DNA of 45,747 bases from contig CAYFUT010000014.1 of NCBI GenBank assembly GCA_964346395.1, positions 1-45,747 of the forward strand, given 5' to 3'. Position numbers and translations under genes: made by a program. Source of the stretch: CAYFUT01 sp964346395. Lineage in GTDB: Bacteria > Bacillota > Halanaerobiia > Halobacteroidales > Halobacteroidaceae. Positions 25,725 through 33,130 of this stretch are shown piece by piece (the first letter of the stretch is position 1; each line of letters opens with the position of its first letter). A model generated the notes under the pieces. The model saw only the letters and a program-made list of their open reading frames with translations, had not been told where the DNA came from and did no database searches.

Positions 25725-26636
25725 ATGACCTTTGTTGTTTATCTGGATTTGTTGGTGTTAATTAATTTATTGATGAATTATATACTTCTGTGGGCGACAG
25801 CGAAATTATCGAATTTAAGTTATAAAGTGTGGCGTTTATTCATAACTTCTTTATTGGGTACGGGCTATACTATATTAGTTATTTTACCTCAATTTAGCTT
25901 TTTAAATCGCATTCCTGTTCACTTACTTATCTCAGGTATAATGATTATAGCAGCCTTTGCTCCTTTAACGGGCAAAAATTTAGTGAAAGCAGTTAGTTAC
26001 TTTTATTTAATAACCTTTGTAACTGCCGGAGCTATATTTGCCCTGTATAATATGACTGGTAAGACGCCGTTAGATAGTTTAGCGCAAGTTTTAAAACTTT
26101 CACCAGATAACTTATGGCTGATAATTTGTGGAGTGCTACTGGTGATTATAATTGGTAAATTTGGCTGGCGTGTAATTCAACAGAAATTATTACCTAATAT
26201 ATTTTATATTCCAATTAAAATATATTTTGGTGGAGCCAATAAAGAAATAATGGCCTTAGTAGATACGGGAAATCAGCTTCGTGATCCATTGACTAATACG
26301 CCAGTAATAGTAGTAGAAGCAGAAGCAATTTTGGAGTTGATGCCGCCGCGAATTAAAGAAGGTTTCCGCCAATATAATTATAGTAGTGACCAATTACTAG
26401 AAGAGGTTGTGGATACTGCCTGGGCTGATAGGTTTAGATTGATTCCTTTTTCTTCTATTGGTAAAGAACAGGGGATGTTAGTGGGGTTTAGGCCTGATGA
26501 AGTGGTGATTAAAACTGAAGATAGTACCTTTACTACTCAGCAGGTAGTGATTGGCTTACAGGCTAATAGTCTTGACAATAGTGCTAATTATCAGGCGCTG
26601 TTGAATCCGCAAATTTTTAAATCTGCCCATTATTGA
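25725..26636 (+). CDS. spoIIGA: Sporulation sigma-E processing peptidase SpoIIGA
   Basis: Membrane aspartic protease that cleaves pro-sigma-E in the mother cell after a signal from the forespore. The 303-residue protein has five hydrophobic helices in the first 150 residues and a C-terminal protease domain with the catalytic motif MALVDTGNQLRDP (Asp180). The PFSSIGKEQGMLVGFRPDEV segment is typical of the family. The ribosome-binding site before ATG 25725 is weak. It overlaps the sigE leader and is coupled to its substrate gene. Confidence 0.93.
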   Translation: MTFVVYLDLLVLINLLMNYILLWATAKLSNLSYKVWRLFITSLLGTGYTILVILPQFSFLNRIPVHLLISGIMIIAAFAPLTGKNLVKAVSYFYLITFVTAGAIFALYNMTGKTPLDSLAQVLKLSPDNLWLIICGVLLVIIIGKFGWRVIQQKLLPNIFYIPIKIYFGGANKEIMALVDTGNQLRDPLTNTPVIVVEAEAILELMPPRIKEGFRQYNYSSDQLLEEVVDTAWADRFRLIPFSSIGKEQGMLVGFRPDEVVIKTEDSTFTTQQVVIGLQANSLDNSANYQALLNPQIFKSAHY

Positions 26637-26647
26637 GGAGGGATAAG

Positions 26648-27385
26648 ATGGATTCTGTCTTTTTGCAGTTGAAGTGGAAGATTAGATTAGTAGTGATTAA
26701 AATGTTACAAGTGTTAGGCTTTTATAAAGCCGAAAAAATATTATACGTAGGAAGCAGTAAGGCTTTGCCTCCACCCTTATCAAATCAGGAGGAAAAATTC
26801 TTATTAGCTAAGCTAGAAGAAGGTGATAAAACGGTTCGAAGTGTGTTAATTGAACGGAATTTAAGGTTGGTAGTCTATATTGCTCGTAAATATGAGAATA
26901 CAGGGATTGATATTGAAGATTTAGTTTCTATTGGTACAATCGGTTTAATTAAAGCAGTTAACACCTTTGATGTGAGCAAAAATATTAAATTAGCTACTTA
27001 TGCTTCTCGCTGTATTGAGAATGAAATTTTGATGTACCTGCGGAAAAATAATAAGAAAAAGTCAGAAGTTTCTTTTGATGAGCCGTTAAATGTAGACTGG
27101 GACGGCAATGAACTTAAACTGTCCGATGTGTTGGGGACGGATATGGATCTTATTTATAAGTATATTGAAGAAGAGGTTGACCGCGAGTTGTTGGCGGAAG
27201 CTATGGAAATATTAACGGAACGAGAACGGAAGATTATGGTACTCAGATTTGGTTTGAATGAAGAAAATAAAGAATTAACTCAGAAAGAAGTAGCTGAGAT
27301 TTTAGGCATTTCGCAGTCCTATATTTCCCGCTTAGAAAAGAAAATTATTAAGAAATTACAGAAAAGAGTAGAACAGATGAAATAA
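26648..27385 (+). CDS. sigE: Pro-sigma-E, early mother-cell sporulation sigma factor
   Basis: The 245-residue sigma-70 family protein has an N-terminal pro-sequence (about 1-30, KWKIRLVVIKMLQVLGFYKAE) that anchors it to the membrane until SpoIIGA removes it. Region 2 follows (NLRLVVYIARKYENTGIDIEDL then LATYASRCIENEILMYLR), and then region 4 with a helix-turn-helix (LTQKEVAEILGISQSYISRLEKK). ATG 26648 follows GAGGAGGG; a TTG at 26633 precedes that site. sigG, which follows sigE in Bacillus, is not here. Confidence 0.95.
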   Translation: MDSVFLQLKWKIRLVVIKMLQVLGFYKAEKILYVGSSKALPPPLSNQEEKFLLAKLEEGDKTVRSVLIERNLRLVVYIARKYENTGIDIEDLVSIGTIGLIKAVNTFDVSKNIKLATYASRCIENEILMYLRKNNKKKSEVSFDEPLNVDWDGNELKLSDVLGTDMDLIYKYIEEEVDRELLAEAMEILTERERKIMVLRFGLNEENKELTQKEVAEILGISQSYISRLEKKIIKKLQKRVEQMK

Positions 27386-27398
27386 AGGTTTGTTAGCA

Positions 27399-27434
27399 GG
27401 AGAAGGCGGAAGCCAACAGCCCCCGCCCATCTCC
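27399..27434 (+). other. GC-rich hairpin after sigE
   Basis: GGAGA-GGCGG (27399-27409) can pair with CCGCC-CTCC (27423-27434). No T-run follows, so it is a weak terminator at best. The rest of the 195-base gap before the regulator gene shows nothing clear. Confidence 0.3.
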
Positions 27435-27580
27435 GCTAGTGGAAAGGTAGTAGGGGGGAGGAAAAAATTAAGATCTAGATAACTCTTGGGATTGAAGGAT
27501 TAAATTTAGTTGTGACGCGAGCAAAGTGAAGCTAATATTTTTGCTGAGAATCCTATGATAGAAGCAGAGGGGGGGACTAA

Positions 27581-28747
27581 ATGAGCCAGAAAATGCTGCA
27601 GGTATATGGCTTAGGGTCGTTTTATATTAAATTAAACGGAGAGAAACTAAGTGTAGATGATTGGCGGTCCAGTAAGGCGCTGAAATTGTTCCAATATTTA
27701 TTAGTTAACTTCGGGAATAGTATAAATAGTGAACGAATCATCGGCAAGTTATGGTCGGACTGCAGTTTAGAAGCAGGCCGCTCTAGATTGTATGATACGA
27801 TTTATCGGCTACGGCAGATAATAGACCAGGAAGAGGGAACAAGTTATGTGCTGAAAACTTCTGCTGGATATATGTTGAATTCAGATAAAAATTATTGGTT
27901 TGACTGGCGTCAGTTTGAAAAGATTTGGAATCGGTATGATCAGCGGATTACTGAGCAAAATGAGGAAACGATTGCAGAGGAAGCAGAAAAATTGGAGTCA
28001 GCAGTAGAAATTTACCGTGGCGAATTTATGGAGAATACTCTTGATGAATGGGTGATGGAATACAGGACTTATTACCGCCAAATACTGCTTAAGTTCATTA
28101 AGGCTTTGAGTATTTTGCTGCCTCAATTAGGGGAGATTGAGCAGGCCCTTGATTATTTACAGTACGGTCGCCAAAAGGATCCGCTAAAGAAAGATTTTTA
28201 TCTGCAGGCGATTAAGCTATTAACACGGGAAGGTAGAGTTTCTAAAGCCTACTTACTGTATGAAAAGTATGAGGAAACATTAGAAAAAGAATTGGGGATA
28301 GTTCCCTCGCAAGAATTAGAAGATATTTACGATCAGTTAATTAGTAGTCAGAGAGAAGAAAAACATGATTATGATATAGGAACTAATAAAGAGATAGCAG
28401 AAGATTTATTGGGAGCTATGGTTTGTGACCCACCAGTTTTTAACCGAATTTATGAGCTGCGCCGGCGGGATGCAATGCGGCTGGGGATTTCTTGTACTGT
28501 GTTGGAGATACGATTTGAAGCTATAAGTGATAAGGAACAGTTGGCTGAATTTATTGTTGAAATAAGTAATAAATTAAGAACAGTAGATGTACTTTGTAAG
28601 GAAGAGAATATTATTTATATTCTGCTCTATGATGCGCTGGTAAAGGACAGCAACCAAATTTCACAGCGGCTGCTTGATTCGGTATCTTTAAACAAAATTG
28701 GTGATAATCCGCAGTTAGAGTGGAAAGAAGTGTTTGTTTCGGAATAA
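27581..28747 (+). CDS. SARP/BTAD-type transcriptional regulator with degenerate C-terminal domain
   Basis: The 388-residue protein starts with an OmpR-like winged-helix DNA-binding domain (about 6-100: VYGLGSFYIKLNGEKL, then ALKLFQYLLVNFGNSINSE and RSRLYDTIYRLRQII). A bacterial transcriptional activation domain of TPR-like helices follows (about 105-255: FDWRQFEKIW through KELGIVPSQELEDIYDQL). The last 115 residues, after KEIAEDLLGAM, include ELRRRDAMRLGISCTVLEI, which resembles the start of a GGDEF domain but lacks a GGDEF motif. The target genes are unknown; it may act on its neighbours. ATG 27581 follows GAGGGGGG. Confidence 0.78.
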   Translation: MSQKMLQVYGLGSFYIKLNGEKLSVDDWRSSKALKLFQYLLVNFGNSINSERIIGKLWSDCSLEAGRSRLYDTIYRLRQIIDQEEGTSYVLKTSAGYMLNSDKNYWFDWRQFEKIWNRYDQRITEQNEETIAEEAEKLESAVEIYRGEFMENTLDEWVMEYRTYYRQILLKFIKALSILLPQLGEIEQALDYLQYGRQKDPLKKDFYLQAIKLLTREGRVSKAYLLYEKYEETLEKELGIVPSQELEDIYDQLISSQREEKHDYDIGTNKEIAEDLLGAMVCDPPVFNRIYELRRRDAMRLGISCTVLEIRFEAISDKEQLAEFIVEISNKLRTVDVLCKEENIIYILLYDALVKDSNQISQRLLDSVSLNKIGDNPQLEWKEVFVSE

Positions 28748-28757
28748 TATAAAAAAA

Positions 28758-28792
28758 TTTCTAATCGAGATTTAATCGAGTTAAATTAGAAA
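28758..28792 (+). terminator. AT-rich hairpin after the regulator gene
   Basis: TTTCTAAT (28758-28765) is the inverse of ATTAGAAA (28785-28792). The stem is AT-rich and has no T-run after it, so the terminator call is weak. Confidence 0.3.
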
Positions 28793-28808
28793 CTTAATAG
28801 AGACCCCA

Positions 28809-28817
28809 TGTTATAAT
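28809..28817 (+). promoter_or_regulatory. Extended -10 promoter for the structured leader
   Basis: TGTTATAAT is an exact TGn-TATAAT element. Transcription would start near 28824, directly before a leader that folds strongly (28828-28955) and the acidic protein gene at 29017. No clear -35. Confidence 0.45.
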
Positions 28818-28827
28818 ATACTTGACG

Positions 28828-28955
28828 AGGATAGATGAGGGATAGGAAATAATTTATAGATATCCAACTCTAAAATGAAAGTCAGGTAAAAATCCCCATC
28901 TATCCCCGGGCAGATTTTAAAGGAATAAATAAAGTTTTAGGGTTGGATGTCTATA
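28828..28955 (+). ncRNA. Structured leader or repeat, copy 1 (unidentified family)
   Basis: TATAGATATCCAACTCTAAA (28855-28874, continuing AT to 28876) pairs with the strand at 28934-28955 over 22 positions with only G-U exceptions. A second helix can pair GGATAGATG (28829-28837) with the inverse CATCTATCC near 28898-28906. A second copy with the same outer segments and a different middle lies at 31797-31996. Covarying G-U/A-U changes in the stem fit a conserved RNA. It stands in the untranslated leader of the acidic protein gene. Confidence 0.45.
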
Positions 28956-29016
28956 ATAGGAGCCTATAAGTAATACAATAATTTTAACTAACTAAACACG
29001 GGAGGTAGTTTTCTTA

Positions 29017-29340
29017 ATGAAGTTAACTTCTAAAGGATTAATGACCAGTACTGAACTAATGGAAGAATTGTTTGCGATGGAGGAAAAGATGATTCATAAT
29101 TTATCGGAAAAGAGCAGATATGAAGCAATTTATGAACATTTAACTTCGGAAAAAGGGGCGCAAGTATTAGATAATAAGGATAATAATTATGGAGATTATA
29201 CAGTACTGGAGTGTGAAGGAGAAATTTACTTAATTCCTGATGAGATTTTTGATGAGTCAGATGAAGAGTGGTTAGAATTGATAGATACTGAGGAAGAAGA
29301 GGAGATTGAGTCTCGACCAGCACAAGTAGTTTCTGTTTAA
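29017..29340 (+). CDS. Acidic protein of unknown function
   Basis: The 107-residue protein is strongly acidic with no membrane segment. The N-terminal half is helical (STELMEELFAMEEKMIHNLSEKSRYEAIYEHLTS-like content), followed by a short YTVLECEGEIYLIPDEIF beta-like stretch and the acidic run DTEEEEEIES. No domain is recognised. ATG 29017 follows GGGAGG with a rather long 11-base spacer. It stands alone, between a structured leader and a strong terminator, so it is a monocistronic unit likely controlled through its leader. Acid-rich proteins are common in salt-in halophiles, which may explain the composition. Confidence 0.7.
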   Translation: MKLTSKGLMTSTELMEELFAMEEKMIHNLSEKSRYEAIYEHLTSEKGAQVLDNKDNNYGDYTVLECEGEIYLIPDEIFDESDEEWLELIDTEEEEEIESRPAQVVSV

Positions 29341-29364
29341 AAGTGGATATTCTCTCCCCCTTGC

Positions 29365-29399
29365 GGCTTCTGCTGACAGCAGAAGCCATTTTTTTTTTA
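29365..29399 (+). terminator. Intrinsic terminator after the acidic protein gene
   Basis: A perfect ten-pair stem GGCTTCTGCT (29365-29374) with AGCAGAAGCC (29378-29387), a three-base loop, then A and ten T residues. Confidence 0.95.
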
Positions 29400-29513
29400 G
29401 ATTTTAGAGTTAAATATTCATAAGTCAGTATTATTTGGTAAAGATAAGGAAATAATAAATAAAGTAAGGATGGATATGTAATTAATTTAAATTGTGCGTA
29501 AGTAGGTGATAAA

Positions 29514-30470
29514 ATGTTTTGGCAGCAGTTTGAAGTAATTGAAACCGAAATGAAGCAGTTTGAAAGTTTTTTATTGGCCAATTTAGACAGTAAACAGCCT
29601 GTGCTGCACAACTCCATTTCTAATCTGGCGCAAGCGGGAGGGAAACGAATTCGACCAGCCCTTATAATTGCTACTGCTTACTTTGGGGAGTATAATCGAG
29701 CTACAGTTTGGCCCGTGGCTGCCGCAATAGAGATATTACATATGGCTACTTTAGTTCACGATGATATTATAGATGAAGCAGAATTAAGGCGGGGCGAAGA
29801 GGCTGTTCAATCTAAATACGGGAAAGATACTGCCGTATTTGCCGGGGATTATTTATTTAGTTTAACTTTTGATATTTTAGCCGGAACAGTAGATAGCGAA
29901 CGAATAAAACAAGTAGTAGACATTATAAAAAAAGTCTGTGAAGGAGAGATTCAACAGTACCAGACTAGATATCAAGCAGATATTTCTTATAAAGATTATT
30001 TTAAATTGGTAAAGCAGAAAACTGCCGTATTATTTGCAGAATGTTGTCTGTTAGGAGGGCAGCTAGGTAATTTAGCGGAAGAAAAAGTAAAGCATTTAGG
30101 CCGTTTCGGCCGTTATCTGGGAATGGCTTTCCAGCTAACTGATGATGTGTTAGACTTTAGCGAAGATAAGAACCAACTAGGTAAATTGGTTACTAATGAT
30201 TTTACGCAGGGAATATATACACTGCCAATTTTATATGTATTACGGGAGACTAATAGAGGTTCTCAACTAGAGGAATTACTAGCTTTTCCCCAGGCTAACC
30301 AGGCAGAAATAAAGGAGATGATTGCTGAGCAGGGGGGAGTAGATTATGCTCTCCAAGTAGCGGAGAAGTATGTTCGTAAAGCCCAGACGGAACTGAAAAG
30401 GTTACCCGCCAATCAGTATCGTGATTTGCTTAATAAATTAGCAGAAAAAGTAGTTACTAGGCAATTTTAA
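29514..30470 (+). CDS. Long-chain polyprenyl diphosphate synthase (heptaprenyl/octaprenyl type)
   Basis: Condenses isopentenyl diphosphate units into a long polyprenyl chain, probably for menaquinone side chains. The 318-residue all-helical protein has GGKRIRPAL near residue 43, the first Asp-rich motif DDIID (83-87) followed by LRRG, and the second motif DDVLD (210-214). The two residues before the first motif are small or non-bulky, as in long-chain enzymes. ATG 29514 follows AGGTGA. It is a lone gene with no other quinone genes nearby. The exact chain length cannot be read from sequence. Confidence 0.88.
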   Translation: MFWQQFEVIETEMKQFESFLLANLDSKQPVLHNSISNLAQAGGKRIRPALIIATAYFGEYNRATVWPVAAAIEILHMATLVHDDIIDEAELRRGEEAVQSKYGKDTAVFAGDYLFSLTFDILAGTVDSERIKQVVDIIKKVCEGEIQQYQTRYQADISYKDYFKLVKQKTAVLFAECCLLGGQLGNLAEEKVKHLGRFGRYLGMAFQLTDDVLDFSEDKNQLGKLVTNDFTQGIYTLPILYVLRETNRGSQLEELLAFPQANQAEIKEMIAEQGGVDYALQVAEKYVRKAQTELKRLPANQYRDLLNKLAEKVVTRQF

Positions 30471-30474
30471 ACAT

Positions 30475-30503
30475 TTGACAAATAGAAGACCGTAGGATAT
30501 AAT
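30475..30503 (+). promoter_or_regulatory. Consensus sigma-A promoter for riboswitch 1
   Basis: TTGACA (30475-30480), a 17-base spacer and TATAAT (30498-30503): both boxes match the consensus perfectly. The start would be near 30510, just before the first cobalamin riboswitch. Confidence 0.9.
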
Positions 30504-30545
30504 TTAACCAAGATTGTTAAAATAAACTTAACTTATAGTTTAATA

Positions 30546-30720
30546 CTTTATCAGGTGCCCCTGACTACGGTCAGGGGAGAATAGGGAATCAGGTGTAAAA
30601 CCTGAACGGGCCCGCCACTGTAACTAGCTATTAATTTAAGTTTCACTCCGGATTAAAAATAACCGGGGGAAGGAACTTAAAGTAATCAGCTGGGAGTCAG
30701 GAGACCTGCCTGATAAAAGT
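30546..30720 (+). promoter_or_regulatory. Cobalamin riboswitch 1
   Basis: The closing stem TTTATCAGG (30548-30556) pairs with CCTGATAAA (30709-30717). The core shows GGGAATCAGGTG, CCCGCCACTGTAACTAG, a CACTCCGG/CCGGGGGAAGG arm, and the B12 box AGTCAGGAGACCTGCC (30695-30710). This is a full coenzyme-B12-sensing aptamer. It ends before a terminator, so bound cobalamin would stop transcription of the btuF1 unit. Confidence 0.95.
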
Positions 30721-30755
30721 TAGCTGTTATCTATCTTCGGAAGCAAGATAGAGGT

Positions 30756-30789
30756 CCTGACCGGGACTAGGCCTCTGGTCAGGTTTTTT
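30756..30789 (+). terminator. Riboswitch 1 terminator
   Basis: CCTGACC (30756-30762) pairs with GGTCAGG (30777-30783), followed by six T residues. Just upstream, TCTATCTT pairs with AAGATAGA (30730-30752) as part of the expression platform. Confidence 0.85.
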
Positions 30790-30857
30790 ATATTTTTTGT
30801 TGGGCTATTAAGGCAATTTTAATAGGCTGTTTATTAATTATGTACGGGGGGGTTTAT

Positions 30858-31781
30858 ATGTTAATGCGAAGAAACAGAATTATGCTGTTAGCTATTTTAT
30901 TTTTATTGTTAATTAGTTTTTCAGTGGGAGCTGAAGGTAGTTTTCCGGTGGAGGTAACTGATGATTTGGAAAGACAGATAATGATCAAGCAGCAGCCGGA
31001 GCGGATTATTTCTTTAGCCCCCAGTCATACGGAAACTTTATTTGCTTTAGATTTAGAGGAACGGATAGTGGGAGTTACTGATTATGCTAATTATCCGCAG
31101 GAAGCTCAAGAAAAGGCGAGTGTGGGAAGTATTAGGGAACCTAATGTAGAAAGGATAGTTGAGCTGAAGCCAGATTTAGTATTGGCAGCTGCTGTGACGC
31201 CGAAGACAGTTGTGGAGAAGTTAACGCAGTTAGATATTACAGTAGTAGGTTTAGCTCCGAATACAGTAACGGAAATTATTGAAGATATTTCGCTGATTGG
31301 TAAGTTGACTGGTCAGGTAGAAGAAGGGCGAAAGTTAACGGTTAACCTACAGAAGAGAAAAAAAGAAGTAGGGGAGACGGTAGAGGAAAATGTTACTTCT
31401 GAGGAACAACCGGAGGTATTTTATGAGGTCTGGAAGCAGCCTCTGCGGACGGCTGGGTCCGGGACATTTATTGATAACTTAATACAGTTAGCAGGAGGAG
31501 TTAATATTGCTCATGATGCTCAGCAGCAGTGGCCGCAGTACAGTTTTGAACAGCTGTTAGCTGATAATCCCGATGTTTATCTGTCTACTCCTCACAGCTG
31601 GAAGAGCGAAGTTACTGTGGAAACAATTAAGCAGCGGGAAAATTTCCAGCAACTAAAAGCTATTGAGGAAGAACGGATTTATATTTTGAGCCAGGATATT
31701 GTTAATCGGGCGGGGCCGAGAATTATAGATGCATTAGAAAAAATAGCTGCAGCTTTACATCCAAAATTGTTCAAAAATTAA
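30858..31781 (+). CDS. btuF: Corrinoid ABC transporter substrate-binding protein BtuF1
   Basis: Periplasmic binding protein for cobamides. The 307-residue protein has a signal peptide (about 1-25, ending VGAEGS) with no lipobox Cys, so it is free in the periplasm. The PeriplasmicBP2 fold shows RIISLAPSHTETLFALDLEERIVGVTDYANYP, NVERIVELKPDLVLA and TFIDNLIQLAGGVNIA. ATG 30858 follows a run of seven G; ATG 30864 is possible. It is directly under riboswitch 1. Its permease and ATPase lie after a 300-base gap that holds a structured repeat. Confidence 0.88.
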   Translation: MLMRRNRIMLLAILFLLLISFSVGAEGSFPVEVTDDLERQIMIKQQPERIISLAPSHTETLFALDLEERIVGVTDYANYPQEAQEKASVGSIREPNVERIVELKPDLVLAAAVTPKTVVEKLTQLDITVVGLAPNTVTEIIEDISLIGKLTGQVEEGRKLTVNLQKRKKEVGETVEENVTSEEQPEVFYEVWKQPLRTAGSGTFIDNLIQLAGGVNIAHDAQQQWPQYSFEQLLADNPDVYLSTPHSWKSEVTVETIKQRENFQQLKAIEEERIYILSQDIVNRAGPRIIDALEKIAAALHPKLFKN

Positions 31782-31796
31782 TTTAAAATGTAGAAA

Positions 31797-31996
31797 CATG
31801 ATATAGATGTCCAATGCTAGAGTGAAAGCTATTAACAGACCGGGGGCAGGTGGGTATTTTACCTTCAGGAAAACTTTTTTGTTCATTCCATACCAGATAA
31901 GCTGAAATAAAAAAGTTCTTTTTTGCCCGATTTCAGCCCCCCGGTCAAATTTTAGAGAATAAATTATGTTTTAAAGTTAGATCACTATATATCATG
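31797..31996 (+). ncRNA. Structured repeat, copy 2 (unidentified family)
   Basis: The outer ends pair (CATGATATAG at 31797-31806 with CTATATATCATG at 31985-31996). The segment TATAGATGTCCAATGCTAGA (31803-31822) matches copy 1 with only a few changes, and the 3' segment ATTTTAGAGAATAAAT...GTTTTAAAGTTAGAT (near 31949-31983) matches copy 1 too. The middle differs: GACCGGGGG pairs with CCCCCCGGTC, and GCTGAAAT with ATTTCAGC. It lies between btuF1 and btuC1 and may shape their relative expression. The 90 bases after it show nothing else. Confidence 0.45.
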
Positions 31997-32086
31997 TCTT
32001 TACTCTGTGCTGCAGATAACCTGATGCAATGTAGTTAACCTTAGGAAAAAGTTTTACTAATGGGAGCTAGTGAGAGGAGATAAGCT

Positions 32087-33121
32087 ATGCAGTCTGAAAG
32101 ATTGAAGTGGAGATTAACTATTTTTCTCTTAGCTATTTGTCTGTTGGGAATAATAGTCGGCGCTGTTAGTCTAGGAGCAGTAAAAATTCCCTTTCAAAAA
32201 GTTATATCAGTAATAGGGGATAAATTTATTCCGCTGTTCACTGCTTCTCAAGCGGGAGTTAATAAAACAATTATTCTTAATATTCGGCTGCCGCGGGTTT
32301 TACTGGCGGGATTAGTAGGATTTGCTCTGGCAGCAGCGGGAACGGTGTTTCAGGCTTTACTGAAAAATCCGATGGCTGATCCGTATGTAATTGGAATTTC
32401 TTCGGGAGCTTCTCTAGGAGCAGCTATAGGGATTATATTTGATTTAAAGGTTAGTTTACTGGGTTTAAATAGTATTCCTTTATTTGCTTTTGGGGGAGCA
32501 TTGTTGACAATAATAGTAGTTTATAATTTAGCTAAATCGGGCGGAAAAATTCCGGTAACGACTCTACTTTTAGCTGGAGTAGCTACTGGTTCTTTTTTAT
32601 CAGCGATTGTTTCGCTATTGATGGTGTTTAATAATCAAAGTATGCACGAGATTGTTTTCTGGATTATGGGGAGTTTATCCGGAGCTGGGTGGCAAGAAGT
32701 GCAGATGAGCTGGTTTTATATTTTACTCGGTTACGGGGTAATTCATTTTTTTGCTGTAGATTTAAATGTAATGCTGCTGGGCGATGAGTCAGCTCAAAGT
32801 TTAGGGATTGATGTAGCTTTAATTAAGAAAATTTTGTTAGTTAGCGGTTCTCTGTTGGCGGGAGCAGCGGTGGCAGTCAGTGGAGTAATTGGGTTTGTAG
32901 GTTTAATTATTCCGCATATTGTGCGGTTAGTAGTAGGACCTGATCATCGAATTTTGATTCCTGTTTCTGCTTTGGTGGGAGCTAGTTTTTTAATTGCCAC
33001 GGATACTTTTGCGCGGACAATAATTGCTCCCACTGAAATACCTGTTGGGATTATTACTTCTTTGTTTGGAGCTCCGTTTTTTCTTTATTTACTGCGGAAA
33101 AAGAAAGGGACGATTTTTTAG
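32087..33121 (+). CDS. btuC: Corrinoid ABC transporter permease BtuC1
   Basis: FecCD/BtuC family permease with about ten membrane helices in 344 residues. Family landmarks are RLPRVLLAGLVGFALAAAGT, LLKNPMADPYVIGISSGASLGA, GFVGLIIPHIVRLVVGPDHR and EIPVGIITSLFGAPFFLYLL. The conserved loop with GIDVALIKK contacts the ATPase. ATG 32087 follows AGAGGAGA. It forms the BtuCD1 complex with the next gene. Confidence 0.93.
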   Translation: MQSERLKWRLTIFLLAICLLGIIVGAVSLGAVKIPFQKVISVIGDKFIPLFTASQAGVNKTIILNIRLPRVLLAGLVGFALAAAGTVFQALLKNPMADPYVIGISSGASLGAAIGIIFDLKVSLLGLNSIPLFAFGGALLTIIVVYNLAKSGGKIPVTTLLLAGVATGSFLSAIVSLLMVFNNQSMHEIVFWIMGSLSGAGWQEVQMSWFYILLGYGVIHFFAVDLNVMLLGDESAQSLGIDVALIKKILLVSGSLLAGAAVAVSGVIGFVGLIIPHIVRLVVGPDHRILIPVSALVGASFLIATDTFARTIIAPTEIPVGIITSLFGAPFFLYLLRKKKGTIF

Positions 33122-33130
33122 GGGGCAGTG

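Noticed and set aside
28855..28955. ZTP, SAM or cyclic-di-GMP riboswitch
   Set aside because: No conserved core of those classes could be matched, so it is left as an unidentified structured element.
29030..29617. 195-codon minus-strand frame across the acidic protein gene
   Set aside because: It covers a gene with a proper ribosome site and terminator in the plus sense and runs into the start of the polyprenyl synthase. Its product has no domain pattern.
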